Position numbers and translations under genes: made by a program. The notes beneath the pieces were generated by a model. The model worked only from the letters and a program-made list of their open reading frames with translations. It was not told the DNA's origin and made no database searches. Below, piece by piece: positions 25,695 to 38,117 of a stretch of 64,000 nt of DNA. Positions within the stretch are counted from its first letter, which is position 1; every line of letters begins with the position of its first letter. This DNA is from Rotaria socialis (Eukaryota; Rotifera; Eurotatoria; Philodinida; Philodinidae): NCBI GenBank assembly GCA_905331475.1, contig CAJNYU010002424.1, positions 310,001-374,000 of the forward strand, read 5' to 3'.

Positions 25695-26456
25695 ATGATG
25701 GATATAGCGGATGTTACTGAATTTCGTACGACATGGAATAATGAATTTTTTCTTAAGAATAAATCTGCTTTTTCGGCAGCAAAACATTTAATTAGAAAAA
25801 GTATTGTTATTGGTAAGAGATTCATTGGTGATCAAGTTATTTTAATTCGAGGCTTTGTTTTTCTCTTAAGTTCAAGTCCGATTATGCCGTCAATTAAGAT
25901 ATACTGAAAAAGACTTAACAAGTGCGCTACAATCCGCAGAACATGAGAAACAAATATTACATAATTATCGTAATTCTACTTCATTAGCTGAAGTGTTAAA
26001 ACAAGTAATAGAATATGCAATGTCATTTTTATTGATTTATTCAAGACATGTTCATTTTCATTGTAGCGTTTAAAAATATTAAAAAATGAAATTGATAATT
26101 ATAATCTTCAAATAAAAAATATTGTTCAAAAAGAAAAAGAATATTGGAAACAACTAGAACAAACAATCGCTAAGTAAGTAGACTGAAAACGAAAAGAAAA
26201 AAGAAAACTTGATCATATTTTTTTCTTGTGTTTTAATAGAAAAACAAATTTACATAAAGCAACAACGAATAATGTAAAACCATTACAAAATACATCCAAT
26301 GCTCGACCTATTGCTGTTGCCAATGCTACATTTGTCGTCGGTGTCAACAAAAATAATGAAAATCTACCTCCATCAGAATATAGATCTGACGAAATAGAAA
26401 ATAGATCTCCTGTAAAAGTGCCTAAAATTCGTAAAAAGAAAAAATGTGCATCGTAG
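25695..26456 (+). CDS. Small coiled-coil protein with basic tail, unrecognised
   Basis: Exons: 25695-25812, 25871-26004, 26067-26173 and 26240-26456; 191 residues, phases consistent. I do not recognise the family. Residues about 1-120 are predominantly helical with heptad-like hydrophobic spacing (RLKILKNEIDNYNLQIKNIV), so a coiled coil is likely. The C-terminal third is polar, with a Pro/Ser-rich patch (NLPPSEYRSDE) and a basic end (KIRKKKKCAS) that could be a nuclear localisation signal or a DNA/microtubule-binding patch. The start is the first of two adjacent ATGs after an acceptor at 25671. No coding exon is seen before that acceptor, so the leader may be trans-spliced, or a distant upstream exon could exist because the frame is open back to the acceptor. 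Confidence 0.6.
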
Positions 26457-27247
26457 TCAGATAGAATATATTTTTTGTTGTCTATGTAGATAATTGCTGT
26501 CTTTTTACAATGTCTAAAAAATGAAAATTGATATCAATCATTGTGTTTTCATATTATTGTTCTTTAACTATGATAGATCTGTTAAAATAAAATATTGAAC
26601 TTGTAAATCGTTTCTCAAATAATAGAAAATATACTCAATATAATTTTTGAAGGAAACTTTTCTTTAACGAATATAAAAGAATCATTTATTTTCAAATATA
26701 TCTTGCATGTTGACATGAAATTGTTCGAATTTCGATTGAATGCGAAGTAGTACGTAAATTAAATTGAATTCTTTTCTATAGAATGAAATCATATATGCAT
26801 TTCTTTTGATTCAACATAAGTACATATATGTAATGAGATAGGTGTTTACTTTACGGCATCTGACTAACTTATTGGTATTCGCTTCAATACCATATAGGCT
26901 TCAATGAGTAGAGTTTGAATTCATTTTCATCCTACGTAGGAAAAATATCTATTCGATTAAATCGAAATATATCAGAAAGAAACTAATATATTATATATTA
27001 TTTTTTTTTTTGATGCTGTGAAAGTTTCATCATCGATGGTATGTACTTTAAAATTATGTAGAATATATATAAAACTGAAGAAACATGCTTCCGAAAACTT
27101 GAGACATCTATCGTCGAAATGACTATATATGGTGTTTACAGCTTTCTGCGATGGGTATTCTTAAAATAATCTCATCTGTTGTCACAGCAACCATCTGCAT
27201 AATGGTAATGCCATTCATTTTCCTCTCAATCGACATTTGAAAAAACA
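26457..27247. other. Intergenic region before TMEM17
   Basis: 791 nt, AT-rich, with a T-run at about 27000. No gene seen. The TMEM17 promoter is presumably here. Confidence 0.5.
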
Positions 27248-27874
27248 ATGCTACGTCGTCCACCTGAATTACCACGGTCAGTTAATGACCGACTCAATCG
27301 ATTCGCAACATCAGTATTTACACCAAGGGATACAAATGATATGAAACCAGGAAATAATCTTTTATCGCAAGAAGCTCGAATTGAGATAGAATATTCATCA
27401 AGTTTACCATTACAAATGTTGATATATTTTAATGTTTGCTTTTTTCCATGCTGGCTTTTCTCATTAACATTTGTTTTGCCGGTATTAACATTAAATGTTG
27501 ACAATAACCCAATTATTTTGATGGTTTTTACATTTGTTTTTAAAGCAGTTATTGAAATTATTAGATTATATTTGGGCTATACAGGAAATTTAGCTGAACG
27601 AATGCCTGAATTAACAGCATTTTGTTTATTAACAATTATTTTTCAAATACCATTAAGCATATTTTTACTTATTTATCCATTGATTGCAACACTTACAGTT
27701 CAACTGTCACTTATATTTTCTGTTGAAATTATATATATAACGTTTCTTGTGTTAGAAGCAGTATTTGGTATCTATGCTGTAAGTATTATGGTTACAGCAC
27801 AATCAAGTCGTTTTCATTATCGGCAATTTGAAGAAGTTCTCGCAGCAAATAACAGTCGCCCACCATCAGGATAA
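27248..27874 (+). CDS. TMEM17: TMEM17, ciliary transition-zone membrane protein
   Basis: An intronless ORF of 208 residues (vertebrate TMEM17 is about 200). Four hydrophobic segments lie at about residues 57-78, 88-108, 121-142 and 151-172. Family signatures include SSLPLQMLIYFN before the first segment, IEIIRLYLGYTGNLAERMPELTAF after the second, and the post-membrane RFHYRQFEEV. TMEM17 is part of the MKS module that gates membrane-protein entry into the cilium. The start is the first ATG of the frame, and the N-terminus (about 55 residues) is polar and cytosolic in character. The next gene on the same strand, also ciliary, begins only 152 bp after the stop. Confidence 0.9.
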   Translation: MLRRPPELPRSVNDRLNRFATSVFTPRDTNDMKPGNNLLSQEARIEIEYSSSLPLQMLIYFNVCFFPCWLFSLTFVLPVLTLNVDNNPIILMVFTFVFKAVIEIIRLYLGYTGNLAERMPELTAFCLLTIIFQIPLSIFLLIYPLIATLTVQLSLIFSVEIIYITFLVLEAVFGIYAVSIMVTAQSSRFHYRQFEEVLAANNSRPPSG

Positions 27875-28026
27875 ACTTTGTTGATTTCATTGTTGTTGTT
27901 TTTTTTTAGAGAGAAATGTAAAGAAAAAAAGATAGAATGCTTGTGTTTTTGTCCGTTGTTGGGTATTGTATTGTATTCATTTTATGTTGACGTAGTTCTA
28001 GATATACAAAAAGACAAGATAAATCA

Positions 28027-29488
28027 ATGCATAAATCTTATCAATCAACACGTCCATCTGCTAATCGGCTTCTTCAAAAAAGATGGGATGATAAATATTT
28101 TTCTGAACATCGACTTTTGGTAAGTGATTTGATGAAAGACGAAGAAGAAAATTGATAATCATAGTCAGTATACGTTTTCGAAATCCACAAATTTGTTTTT
28201 GAGTTAATTTCAATTCGAAATATTAGTTTCGTATCGAAGAGAGTACGAAGAAATCGAAGACAAACATTACAAAAAAGCTATAACTATATGATGAAATAAA
28301 GGATTTCTGTAGCTGATGATAATTGAAACGAAATATTAAGAATATTATTTCGTACAGATATTATTTGTTAGTCGAGCTACTTAGATTCGTTTCCTAGTCA
28401 AAGTCAGTTTTGACACTGATTCAAAAGATTACACTCGTGAAAGTAGCAATGAATTGTATTTTGATGATTATCTGATCCTCGTCAAAATTATCTTGGAAAT
28501 TTCGATGGTCAAACAACATTAAAATAATCAGAAGGATCTTATGTCTTCAAGTCGACTAGAAGATTCAGATTAAAAATAAAACTTTGATCAAGCACATCGA
28601 AAAATTAGTACACGGACCATATTTGACTAGCTCTGTATTGTTCTTTTTTAAATTTCTATTTATTGATTATTTTTAGGTACGTGATGCTCGGCCAACTGTT
28701 GATACGCGTCCGCCAAGAACATATATGCATCTTCATATGAAATTGAAAAAATTGCAGGTATATGTTCACATCTTGTTGTTTATTTTTCTTTCACATATTT
28801 TTTAATGACTTTAATATAGTTTGAAATATTTTGTGAGTACGCTTATGTATTTAGGCTATATAGAAAGTTGTTTCTTCCTTTGTTTTCGTTAAATTTCGTA
28901 AGATGAAATATGAATTGTTTTTCTTTTCTGTATCAAAGATTGAAGAAGAACGCTCAGCAACAATCGAGCGCGATAACCGCATATTGTTAGAAAAAATGTC
29001 GAATATCATGCGTACAACTGGTAGCATTGATAATCATAATGATTATGAATCGAAAAGGTAAGATATTAACATGAGTACGTATTTTATTGTTTTTAATTTT
29101 GTTAGTTTGAATCATGAAAAACGCCGCCGTGAATTATTACGTGTATCGCGAGAAAATTCAACAATGATTAAAAGAATTGTAGAACGTAAACCAGACATAA
29201 GTCGAACAAGTTGGTCATCGAGTTGGTCGAAAAATTTATCATATTTAGATAATATATCGAAGTATGATCTTGATTGGCATGAATCAAAAGTAAAAAGAGT
29301 TATTTTACATTATTTTATCATTCACCTATTTTTGTTTTATTAATTAGCCGATTAGCCGTCAACTACATAGTCGAGAACCATCATCACGACGTCCCACAAC
29401 TGGTCCACGTGAAAATCGAAATGCTATTAAAAATACTGCTGAAACAGATGAAACAGAAACAACTAAACTAGATAAAAATGAAGCGTAA
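28027..29488 (+). CDS. CFAP97D1: CFAP97D1/Hemingway-like axonemal protein
   Basis: Exons: 28027-28119, 28677-28757, 28939-29057, 29106-29289 and 29348-29488; 205 residues, phases consistent. It matches human CFAP97D1 (C17orf105) along most of its length: RPTVDTRPP, a KLKKLQIEEER helix, SKSLNHEKRRRELLRVSRENSTM and IKRIVERKPD. These residues define the CFAP97/Hemingway domain, which is linked to sperm flagella and motile cilia. The last 45 residues are Arg/Ser/Thr-rich and poorly conserved. The start ATG at 28027 follows acceptor-like sequence (GTTCTAG at about 28001) with no coding exon before it. Intron 1 (28120-28676, 557 nt) shows no element. Confidence 0.85.
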
Positions 29489-32400
29489 GAAGTAGCCCAT
29501 TATTTTACATCGTGATGGTTCGTGATTTCAATCGAAAACTTTTATCATTCTGGCCTTTGCTGTGTTTCCTGTGCCTTTAAATGAACAGAAATATTTTTTT
29601 TTGTGAAAAAGATAATCATCGCTTTTTATTTAACTATGAAGTCATTTATTTTATATTAATCCATCAAAATCTCATCATCATCATCATTATTATTATCATA
29701 ATTAATTTGTCTTGTATATTCCTAGTTTTTACCTTACTAAATTCAACTTATTCTGTAATAAAATATAGGTTTTTCAATTGAAAATAGTAGAATAAAAACA
29801 ATTATATTGGAAACTAAATTAGCAAGGAGTCTGATGTGAAAAATGAACTTGGAGGAAGACAAATAACTATTAACGATAAAATAGAACCGATAGTTCTGGC
29901 GAGCATGATAATAATGAGAGCGTAGAATCTTTCATGGAGAACTGGTGGCAGACGACTAGTTTAAATCAAAAAAAAAAACATTTATTTTTGATAATATAAA
30001 AAGAAGAATCTACGTTTCAGTTGGAATCATGTTTTCAATAAAAATCTAAAAGAGATGAGAAATAAACCACATTAAGATTTTGTTAAACATCCAAAAGAGT
30101 CGCGAGAATATTAAGAATGTTTGCCTATTTTATCAGGATGTCTTGGGTTTTATACATGCTAGTGGAATGTCATACTATTATTAATAAATCTGCATAATAT
30201 TAATTTGTTTTTCCTGAATTACTTCAAAAGAAAATTTCAGAATGTTTACAGATTGCAGTCATTTGATACAAAATTATAAAATTTTTATTATCATTGAGTT
30301 GCAAGTTGAATAACATAGAATAAATCTAATCCTTGAAAAAACTGCATGAACAACAAATTCAATTATGTCTTGAATCAAAAGAGCAACACAACTGCATAAG
30401 TTCTTGAAACACGTCCTTTATTAACAAAGACCTTTTACGAGTAAAATGTCTGCTGATCAATTTCACAGCGTTCGATTTTTTCAGTTAAATCGTTCGTTTT
30501 TTATGTGTTTATGGAGAATGTCTTTCAGAAGAATAAATGGTCATATTCTATTTCTTGACCAAATGAAATTGGTGCTATTCAAGTGGTCTAATTTAAATCA
30601 GATAAATCATTTTCCAGTATATATATATATTACTAAAATATTGTGTTCAATAAGTGTAATTTCCAGTGCTGTTTTAAGGTCTTACTAGTAGTGAATTAAG
30701 ATCTTGTCGATAATCTAATATCAGATTAAAAATATGATTTTAATTTAGCTTTTTTTACACATCTGTTTTATTGAATCCAGTGAACTAATCGAACTTATTT
30801 TACATCGTTAGTATACTATTTGATTCCAACAGCAACGGCACGTCTGAATGAAAATGATGATAATGTTTTTGTATCAAGAAGTATTGAGCAAAACGGTCTT
30901 GCAATTTTATAAGCTATCGTCAAGATGAAGTGTCCGCATATTTCGTGACGGTAGTTTGCTCCTGATTATTCAATAAATTTGATGATTACTATAATAAAAA
31001 ACATGAGTTCATCTCACAGACTTGATGATAGACTTATAATTGATAAAGATTTTTCTTATCAATACCAATACTGATGCCAATCCAGTCGAATCTGACCAGA
31101 CGTTAGACTGGCATGAGTCACTGTTTTCATTCTATAATCATAGTTAAAAAACCAATCTTCCGATTACTCATTAATACGACGCGAAGCAGAAGCATCTATG
31201 TAGTCCGTCGCGTGTTTTCTTTTGCTGTTGCTTTCTCGACGTACGTATCGTTTTCGTTATTTTTTGACGCGATGACCGTGAGAACCGAAAATGATACAAA
31301 AAAAGCCTCGTTTAAACGCAAGATAGAACTATCGAGGTCGAACTGAGAACATGTGCTTTCCAATCTTCAATCTGAAGTTCCGTTCGCTCACAAATGCCGT
31401 TCTAAAATGACGAAAATGAACGAAATTTGTGACGAGATAATTAAAATGACGTCATCAGCAATTGTTAGTAGTTACTATCGACTATTCATTTACACTAGAT
31501 CTGAGATAATGAATCATGAGGTAATTAAATGTTCAATCAAAATCGCTCTTGAAGAACATGACGCTACTCATACATGAAGTTTTCGTAGTGATGAATTTCA
31601 TAATGTCTACTTAAACAGTATTTGTCATTTCTACCAACTATCTGATCGTGTTCTTATATTCGAATTTATGATTAATTTTTGTATTAGGTTCGATTCGAGC
31701 TTCGCACCGCATTTCGTGTTCGAGTAAAACTCAAAGGTCATCTAGTTTTCACTTCTGAGTCACTGTATAAATTGCACTATGCTTCTATTTATAGTATAAA
31801 AGTGCTTTCGTAAAGCATAGTTATTGACGAAATTCAAAGTATGTAGAGAGAAAATAAATTCTACTTTCTTCAAATTTTCCAAAAGAATCCGACTTTGATA
31901 TGCTAGTTTTAAGTTCTATGGTGACATTCAGCTAGAAATAGCTGCATTGTACTTCGATATTTGCAGCTTGTTGAGTGTGAGTAAACAGAGAGACATATTT
32001 ACATTTGCCAATTGTCGATGGTGTCTAGATGTGACAAAAAACTAACTTGTGATAAAGTATATAGTAAATTTGTGTACAACAATCACTCAATCATACAAAG
32101 TTACATTGTTATGAAACTCCTTTTTTTTTCATAATACAATTCATTCTGAAAAGTTAGTAGATTTCCATTGCATAGCAAAATTAATTTACAGTTCTTTGTC
32201 AAATTAGAAAGACTCGACACCGAAAGCATATCATCACGATAATAAAAAGTAATAAAAACAAATGCTTCAATGAAGCCTATAAATAGGCTAAAATCAGAAA
32301 ACACTCAACATCAAACTAGTGTTCTTGACAAAATTCTAGTAAAATGCTTGTAAATTCAATGACTTGACAACAGCAACAGCTTGTAATCTGTGCTTTTCAA

Positions 32401-33255
32401 TAATCGAAAGAGAATGAAATCAGACGATGCATTTTTGTTTAATGCTGCAGAACATAAAGTCATTTCAAAGGCATTATCAACAACAAAAAAAGAACCTTTC
32501 AAAATAAGTATAAAAATTGAAAGGACGTTTTTTATTATGTAATTTTAATATGGCTAGTTTCCCTCATTTTCAATATTGAGTTAGACAAATGACATATTCA
32601 TTTGATAAAATTGCATAATACTGTGCTGAGATTTTAAACGATCTCGACATTTAAATTCTTTATTCAGTTCAGAATTAACATTTTCTTTGGCAACCGTTCG
32701 TGTTATTTTCTTCAATGTGCTACATTGAGTATGTCTCTTTAATTGTGCAGTATAAAATGCTATAATGTGTTATTCACTATTTTTCAAAAAATTCCAGTTT
32801 CACAGCACGATACGAGCGACAAACTATGAATTCCTAACCCACATTTAGTGACATCTGAACAGCAACAATTAAAAGCCATCGCTTTATATTGCATTACTCA
32901 CTTGTTAGAAAAGCTAAATTTCAATAAATATTTTTCATTTCTATCATACTTTACACAATATCAGTTTTCTTGCATATTGTATTTTTCTGAGTAACTATGC
33001 CCAGTAGATGCCATCAGTTAAGGTAAATCAAAATATAACATTCTTTTGTTGTTGTTCGCTTTCTGTGCTCAACAGAAGTGAATCACTAAATTCTTTTTTT
33101 CTCTCTTGTTGATTATAGCCTGCCATACAGAAGCAAGTATTTGATCGTCTATATTTATTTTGTGTTACAAAAAGAAACTGAAAGTGTAACTTTTTTTACT
33201 TTCTTTTTTAAAGATACTTTTCATCGGCAAAATTAAAAAGAAAGCATAAAATCCA
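29489..33255. other. Gene-free region, 3.8 kb
   Basis: Only short ORFs without family resemblance or good splice partners are present. The CFAP97D1 3' end and the synaptogyrin promoter lie at its edges. An acceptor-like AG near 33214 precedes the synaptogyrin start. Confidence 0.5.
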
Positions 33256-34103
33256 ATGAATCCATCAATGGAACCGCAGGCATTTGGCGCAGGTCGAGCT
33301 GGAACTCCATTTGATCCAATCGATTTTATAAAAAAACCACAGTCTATTTTACGAATTGTATCTTGGGTATGTAAATAAAGAATTCCTGAATAGTAATTTT
33401 AATCATAATTATTTCTAACAGGTCTTTGCTATTATTGTCTTTGCATGTATTGCACAAGAAGGTTACATAAATGCTGTGTGCCGTTATAATGGTTCAAGTG
33501 CATGTGGATATGGTACTGCAATTGGTGTTCTAGCATTTCTCCTATCGATGGCTTTTACTGTCCTTGATATCTATTTTCCGAATATATCGAATGTTTCACA
33601 ACGTAAAGCAATCATTTTAACAGAACTAGTTACATCTAGTAAGGTCAATGGTGCTTTTATTGTTTATGTAGTAAAAGTTTTGTTTTTAGTCATATTCACT
33701 TTGTTATGGTTCATTGGGTTTTGCTTCATGGCTGATCAATGGCGAGTAGAGCCAGCAAAAGATCAACCTGGATGGAATGGTCGCAACGATGTTCAAGCAG
33801 CTATTGCTTTTGCTTTTTTTTCGATTTTATCCTGGGTATAAATAGCGATTAGAATTTTGAAAAATATTAATCGAAAAATTCATGTCTTTTTTCCTAATTC
33901 AGGGGGCCATGTCTTTTTTCACATTTCGTCGTTATCGTGCAGGTCTTTCAAACTTATTCAGTTCAAGTTATGAAGATCATTCAGGAAGTACTGGACAAAC
34001 ATACGGTGGATATCCACCAGCTGGTGGTGCTGGTAGTTTTTCTCAACCACCATTTACGGCAACCCAACAAGCCCAATCGAATTATCAGCCACCAACATAT
34101 TGA
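33256..34103 (+). CDS. SYNGR: Synaptogyrin, four-span vesicle membrane protein
   Basis: Exons: 33256-33366, 33422-33638, 33690-33835 and 33903-34103; 224 residues, the usual family length. The MARVEL-type fold shows four membrane segments (VFAIIVFACIAQEGY; AIGVLAFLLSMAFTVLDIYF; TSIIFTLLWFIGFCFM; AAIAFAFFSILSWGAM). The N-terminus carries the family-type FDPIDFIKKPQSILRIVSW run. The cytosolic tail is Gly/Pro/Tyr/Gln-rich. Synaptogyrins sit in synaptic and other small vesicles and influence exocytosis. The intron at 33639-33689 is 51 nt, a multiple of three and stop-free. I treat it as an intron because its donor (GTAAGG) and acceptor are good and removal restores exact alignment to vertebrate synaptogyrins. 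Confidence 0.9.
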
Positions 34104-35258
34104 ATGAGGTTTTGAATGATGATCTGAAAATGAATGATTTTTGTTTTTCGTTTCCTATCGATATAACTTCACTTATTTTTATTGTTTTGTTTCGTGAATC
34201 TCCTAATGAATATTTACAAAGGTTTTTTTTTCATGTACTGCTGATGAGGCCAAAACCAAAACAGTGGCGATATTTTACTTTTTTTATTTGAGGATATTCT
34301 TAATTCAATTGATTTATTTTGTTCTCCACTAAATATGATCTACTCTTATAAAAAGTAATGAATCAATCAAAAATGAAATGGTCCTCGTTGAATCTCTGGT
34401 GAGTAAAATCCATAGACACTCTCCACTAGTCAGATGAGTGTTTTTAGAATGAAAAATAGAATGAAAACTATCTAAAACGAAGATCATTCCATTTTTGTCA
34501 ACTTTTTGTTTGTTTGTTGTATCACTACTATTAAACATATAACTTTTCAACGTGTTTTGTTGTAACTTTGTTTTTTTTTTATTATATTCCCGAGCAAATT
34601 AGAAAATAGAAAACTTCTGAGCATTCCCTAAAGAATTTTTTGTTTGCTGTTGTGAAGGTATTTCTTGTCTTGATGTATGTCACTTTGATTGTATCTAAAT
34701 GTCGTCTATATTTCATTTCATGCATTTTAAATAAAAATCATATAAATTTAAAAAAGAAGGTGGGCAAGAAAAAAATAAGATTTTGATTTTTCTTAATGAT
34801 AACAAGAGACATAACTTTTTGTACTATTGATCACGCTTGAAAAGCAAGGACAAATCAAAGATTGACCGATACGTAATAATAATAAGAACAATATATGTGG
34901 ATCTGTAGTTACTTTATTTTTCTTTCTGTTTTTTTTACGATTCCTATTAATGGTGCGATATCGGTGTTCGAGTTCGATGATGTAAAGAGTACATTTTTCC
35001 CCTAAAGAAATTAAACGATCTTTCCTTTTTCTCTCTCTTCCGGACGGATGCATACAACATGAAGCAAATTTGCTACGTATTATAATCATTGTCAATTGGG
35101 TAGCATAGTGACCTCTTCATAAAAAGCTAATTGGTCCAGATATGCATAATGACTCATACAGCTTTCAAATATAAATATATATCTATCGATAATAGTAGTT
35201 TTATGAAAGGCTTCAAATTCAACTCCAGTATTTTTATCTGCTGATCAATTGTCTTGAA
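34104..35258. other. Intergenic region between synaptogyrin and MUS81
   Basis: 1.16 kb, AT-rich; synaptogyrin 3' UTR with an AATAAA at about 34730, then the MUS81 leader. No gene seen. Confidence 0.5.
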
Positions 35259-37212
35259 ATGACTTCGTTCTTACCAATTAATTCAATAAAACCAATTAGA
35301 AAAAGACGCATAGATTGTCCCAATGATCATATAATGGTTCTTGTCAAAGAATTGTATAACGATGCAAAGGCGAATGGTGCTCAAACGGTTCATTGTTATC
35401 GAAAGGTTTACGAATCGATTTTAAAATATTTATTTCATGGTTCTATCGAACTTTTCAATTTAATAGGCACTACAATCGTTAGAAAAATATCCTCTTCGAA
35501 TAGAAACAGGTTCTGATTGTCGAATTTTACATGGGTTCGGTGAGAAAATTTGCGAAATAATTGATCAAAAATTAAATGTAAATAAAAAATCAGCAACACC
35601 AACAAAAACATTGCAAAAAACTGTTTCAGTATCAAGCCTTGACAATAGAAAAAAGCCAAGTACGATGATTAATCTTAGTGACGACGAAGATAATAGAACT
35701 GATCCACCACCAGCAAAACAAGCAAAAATAAGTAATGAAACTAGAAAGATTACTAAAACAATTAAGAAAACATCCAGTGCTGGGCCAAAACTATTTAATA
35801 ATAATAATCCAATAAATGTTACAACACAACCAACAACTATTTCAACACTTCTTGGCATCATTGATTCGCCTGTAAAAACAAACTTAGTTCCGATGAAACC
35901 TGTACAAACATTAAAACCTGGTTCGTTTCATATAACACTTTGTATTGATAATGCTGAAGCATCAAGACCAACACAAAAAGTTCTTCTTGAACATTTAACA
36001 AAAAATTCCATTAGTTTTGATGTACGAAAATTAAATATTGGTGATTTTCTTTGGACAATACGATGTAAACTATTCCTATTGAACATTTTGTTTTTACCGA
36101 GCCTATTCAATTATTTATTTTATAGCTCATGATACAAACATTAAAGTAGAAGCTATTCTTGACTATATTATTGAACGTAAACGATTAGATGATCTGTCAA
36201 AGAGTATTATTGATGGAAGATATAATGAACAAAAAGTAAATGAAAATTATACGCAAATTAAAACATGAGCAAATGTAATAAAATTCGTTGTGATCGTTTT
36301 TCAGTTTCGTCTCAAGCAGTGCGGTATTACAAATTTAATCTATTTAGTTGAAAGTCTAAAGAATACGAATGCTCCTGGAATATTAACACCAACTGCTCTC
36401 AATCAAGCTATTGTCAATACTCAGGTAGGTGATAAAAATTTTAGAAAACCTTGAAAATAATCATAAAAAACATAACAAATTTTGTTTTTAGGTAGCTGAA
36501 GATTTTTTTGTTCGTGAAGTTTCTAATCCAGTTGAAATGGCTAACTATTTAATATCAATGACAAAACACCTGACTAATCATTTCAAAGTAAGTCATTGGC
36601 TATGATTAATAATTTCAATAAATTATTTTCTTTTTGTCTACACATCAATAAGGATAAAACCTTACACATATTAAGTGAAAATGATATGAGTAATAATTAT
36701 AGAACATCTTTTAATGATTCTGATCATTATGTTATGACATTTGAATCATTCAATTCCGGCATTGTTAAAAGCAAAGTGTGTATCATTGATGTTTTCTTTT
36801 GTACTTGAGTTGTAAAAAATTCTTTGTAGCCTCCAACAGTAAAAGAAATGTTTGCTCGTGCTCTTATGCAAATAGCTGGCATGTCAGTAGATAATGTATT
36901 GGCATTGACAGAAGTTCATCCAACGCCATCGAAGTAAAAACTAACGTTAGACACTGTGTTTATCTTAATATAAATTTCAATGTAGACTTCTTGAAGCATA
37001 CAATAAATGTTTGAATGAAAAAGAACGTAAACTCATGCTGGCATCAATTAAAAAAATTACAAGTAATCGGTAAGAAGAAAAGAAAAACGAATAAAATTAT
37101 AAATTTAATTATTACTAACTTCATATTTTTTTGTCTTTATATGATTAGGAAATTGGGCAAAGTTTTAAGTACAGCTATCGAAATGCTCTTCAACAGTGTT
37201 TCTTATCAATAA
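35259..37212 (+). CDS. MUS81: MUS81 structure-specific DNA endonuclease subunit
   Basis: Exons: 35259-35405, 35467-36064, 36126-36235, 36305-36424, 36492-36587, 36653-36775, 36830-36933, 36986-37069 and 37149-37212; 481 residues (human 551). MUS81 pairs with EME1/EME2 and cuts 3' flaps, replication forks and recombination intermediates. The ERCC4/XPF nuclease core is intact: IGDFLWTI, then the catalytic ERKRLDDL (ERKxxxD motif), then [18 protein letters not shown]. An N-terminal helix-hairpin-helix-like domain is visible ([28 protein letters not shown]). A linker of about 120 polar residues separates it from the nuclease. The C-terminal half includes [17 protein letters not shown] and the final (HhH)2-type helices. 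The stop codon overlaps an AATAAA (37208-37213), and the next gene starts 129 nt later. Confidence 0.95.
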
Positions 37213-37213
37213 A
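37208..37213 (+). terminator. AATAAA overlapping the MUS81 stop codon
   Basis: The TAA stop at 37210-37212 is part of AATAAA, leaving almost no 3' UTR before the downstream gene. Confidence 0.5.
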
Positions 37214-37340
37214 ATATTCTGCATATATAAAACAAGTCAGATCAAACACCTTTTCGTTTTTTCCTTCTCTTTATTAAACTTCAAGAAAAATAAACCAAAA
37301 AGAAATAAATCACATGAACATAATTTATGTTGTAGATTAT

Positions 37341-37695
37341 ATGCAAGAAGCAAATCGTAATACAGATTTAATATTACAGGCACAAAAAATATTAAAAGAT
37401 GCTGATTTACTTGGCCTACAATCACTGGATGTGATTAGTAAATAAATTTAAAAATTCATAAGAAAAAAAAACGAAAAGAACAATAAATTTGCTTCTTTAT
37501 TTAGCTGATTCGTCGTCGACAATATCAACAACAATCGACAAGTATATTCTTAATGAACATTTAATTAATACATCACGTGACCTTATCAATCAATATGAAC
37601 GTAAAGCAAAATATGAAAAATTAATTATAACATCTTTGCTTGTCGTCTTTTTTGCGGTTGCATTAAATATTGTAAAGGAGAGATTACTTTGGTAA
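37341..37695 (+). CDS. BNIP1: Short SEC20/BNIP1-like tail-anchored SNARE
   Basis: Exons: 37341-37437 and 37505-37695; 95 residues. The protein has a SNARE-like helix followed by a C-terminal membrane anchor (LIITSLLVVFFAVALNIV) and a short luminal end (KERLLW). The second exon lines up with the end of human BNIP1/Sec20: SSxTI, then RxLIxxYxRKxxxxKL, then the hydrophobic anchor and IVKxRL. Sec20 works in Golgi-to-ER retrograde fusion with syntaxin 18 and USE1. Human BNIP1 is 228 residues, so the N-terminal half that binds the NRZ tether is missing here. The start is the first ATG after an acceptor at 37335, and only about 120 nt separate that from the MUS81 stop, so there is little room for more exons. 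An upstream exon joined across MUS81, or a truncated form, remains possible. Confidence 0.65.
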
Positions 37696-37918
37696 CAATG
37701 AATATTAACCTTGGTGTATGTTGACAGAAAAAAAAGTATACTTTAAACAAATAAATTATTATACTTCGTTTTCTGTTTTTTTAACACTCGCCTGATACTT
37801 CCTATTGTACGGTTTATTTTTACTATCACTATACTGTGAATTGCGTATTCTTCGAAAGACAAAGCAGAACGAGGAAAATATAGAGAAGTATTATTTTTTC
37901 ATCAATTGAAACTTGTAC

Positions 37919-37938
37919 ATATATATATATATATATAT
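37919..37938. repeat. (TA)n microsatellite
   Basis: Twenty nucleotides of perfect TA repeat between the SEC20-like gene and the next gene. Confidence 0.9.
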
Positions 37939-38117
37939 AGTATATGCGTATGAGAGAGAACGATGGAATGAATCTTTCGTTTTCATTCTCACATTCTGTT
38001 TGAGTTGAGAGACTCTCGAAAGTCATACAAAAAGAGAAAAAAAAGCAAGAAGTGTGCATGAACTCTTACTTACTAATTCGTCTGTCTACGAAATTTTTTC
38101 TTTTTCTCTATTTTCAG

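Noticed and set aside
30446-31577. Three plus-strand ORFs of 74-80 codons in the 3.8-kb gap before synaptogyrin
   Set aside because: No family similarity, no consistent splice sites and ordinary intergenic composition.
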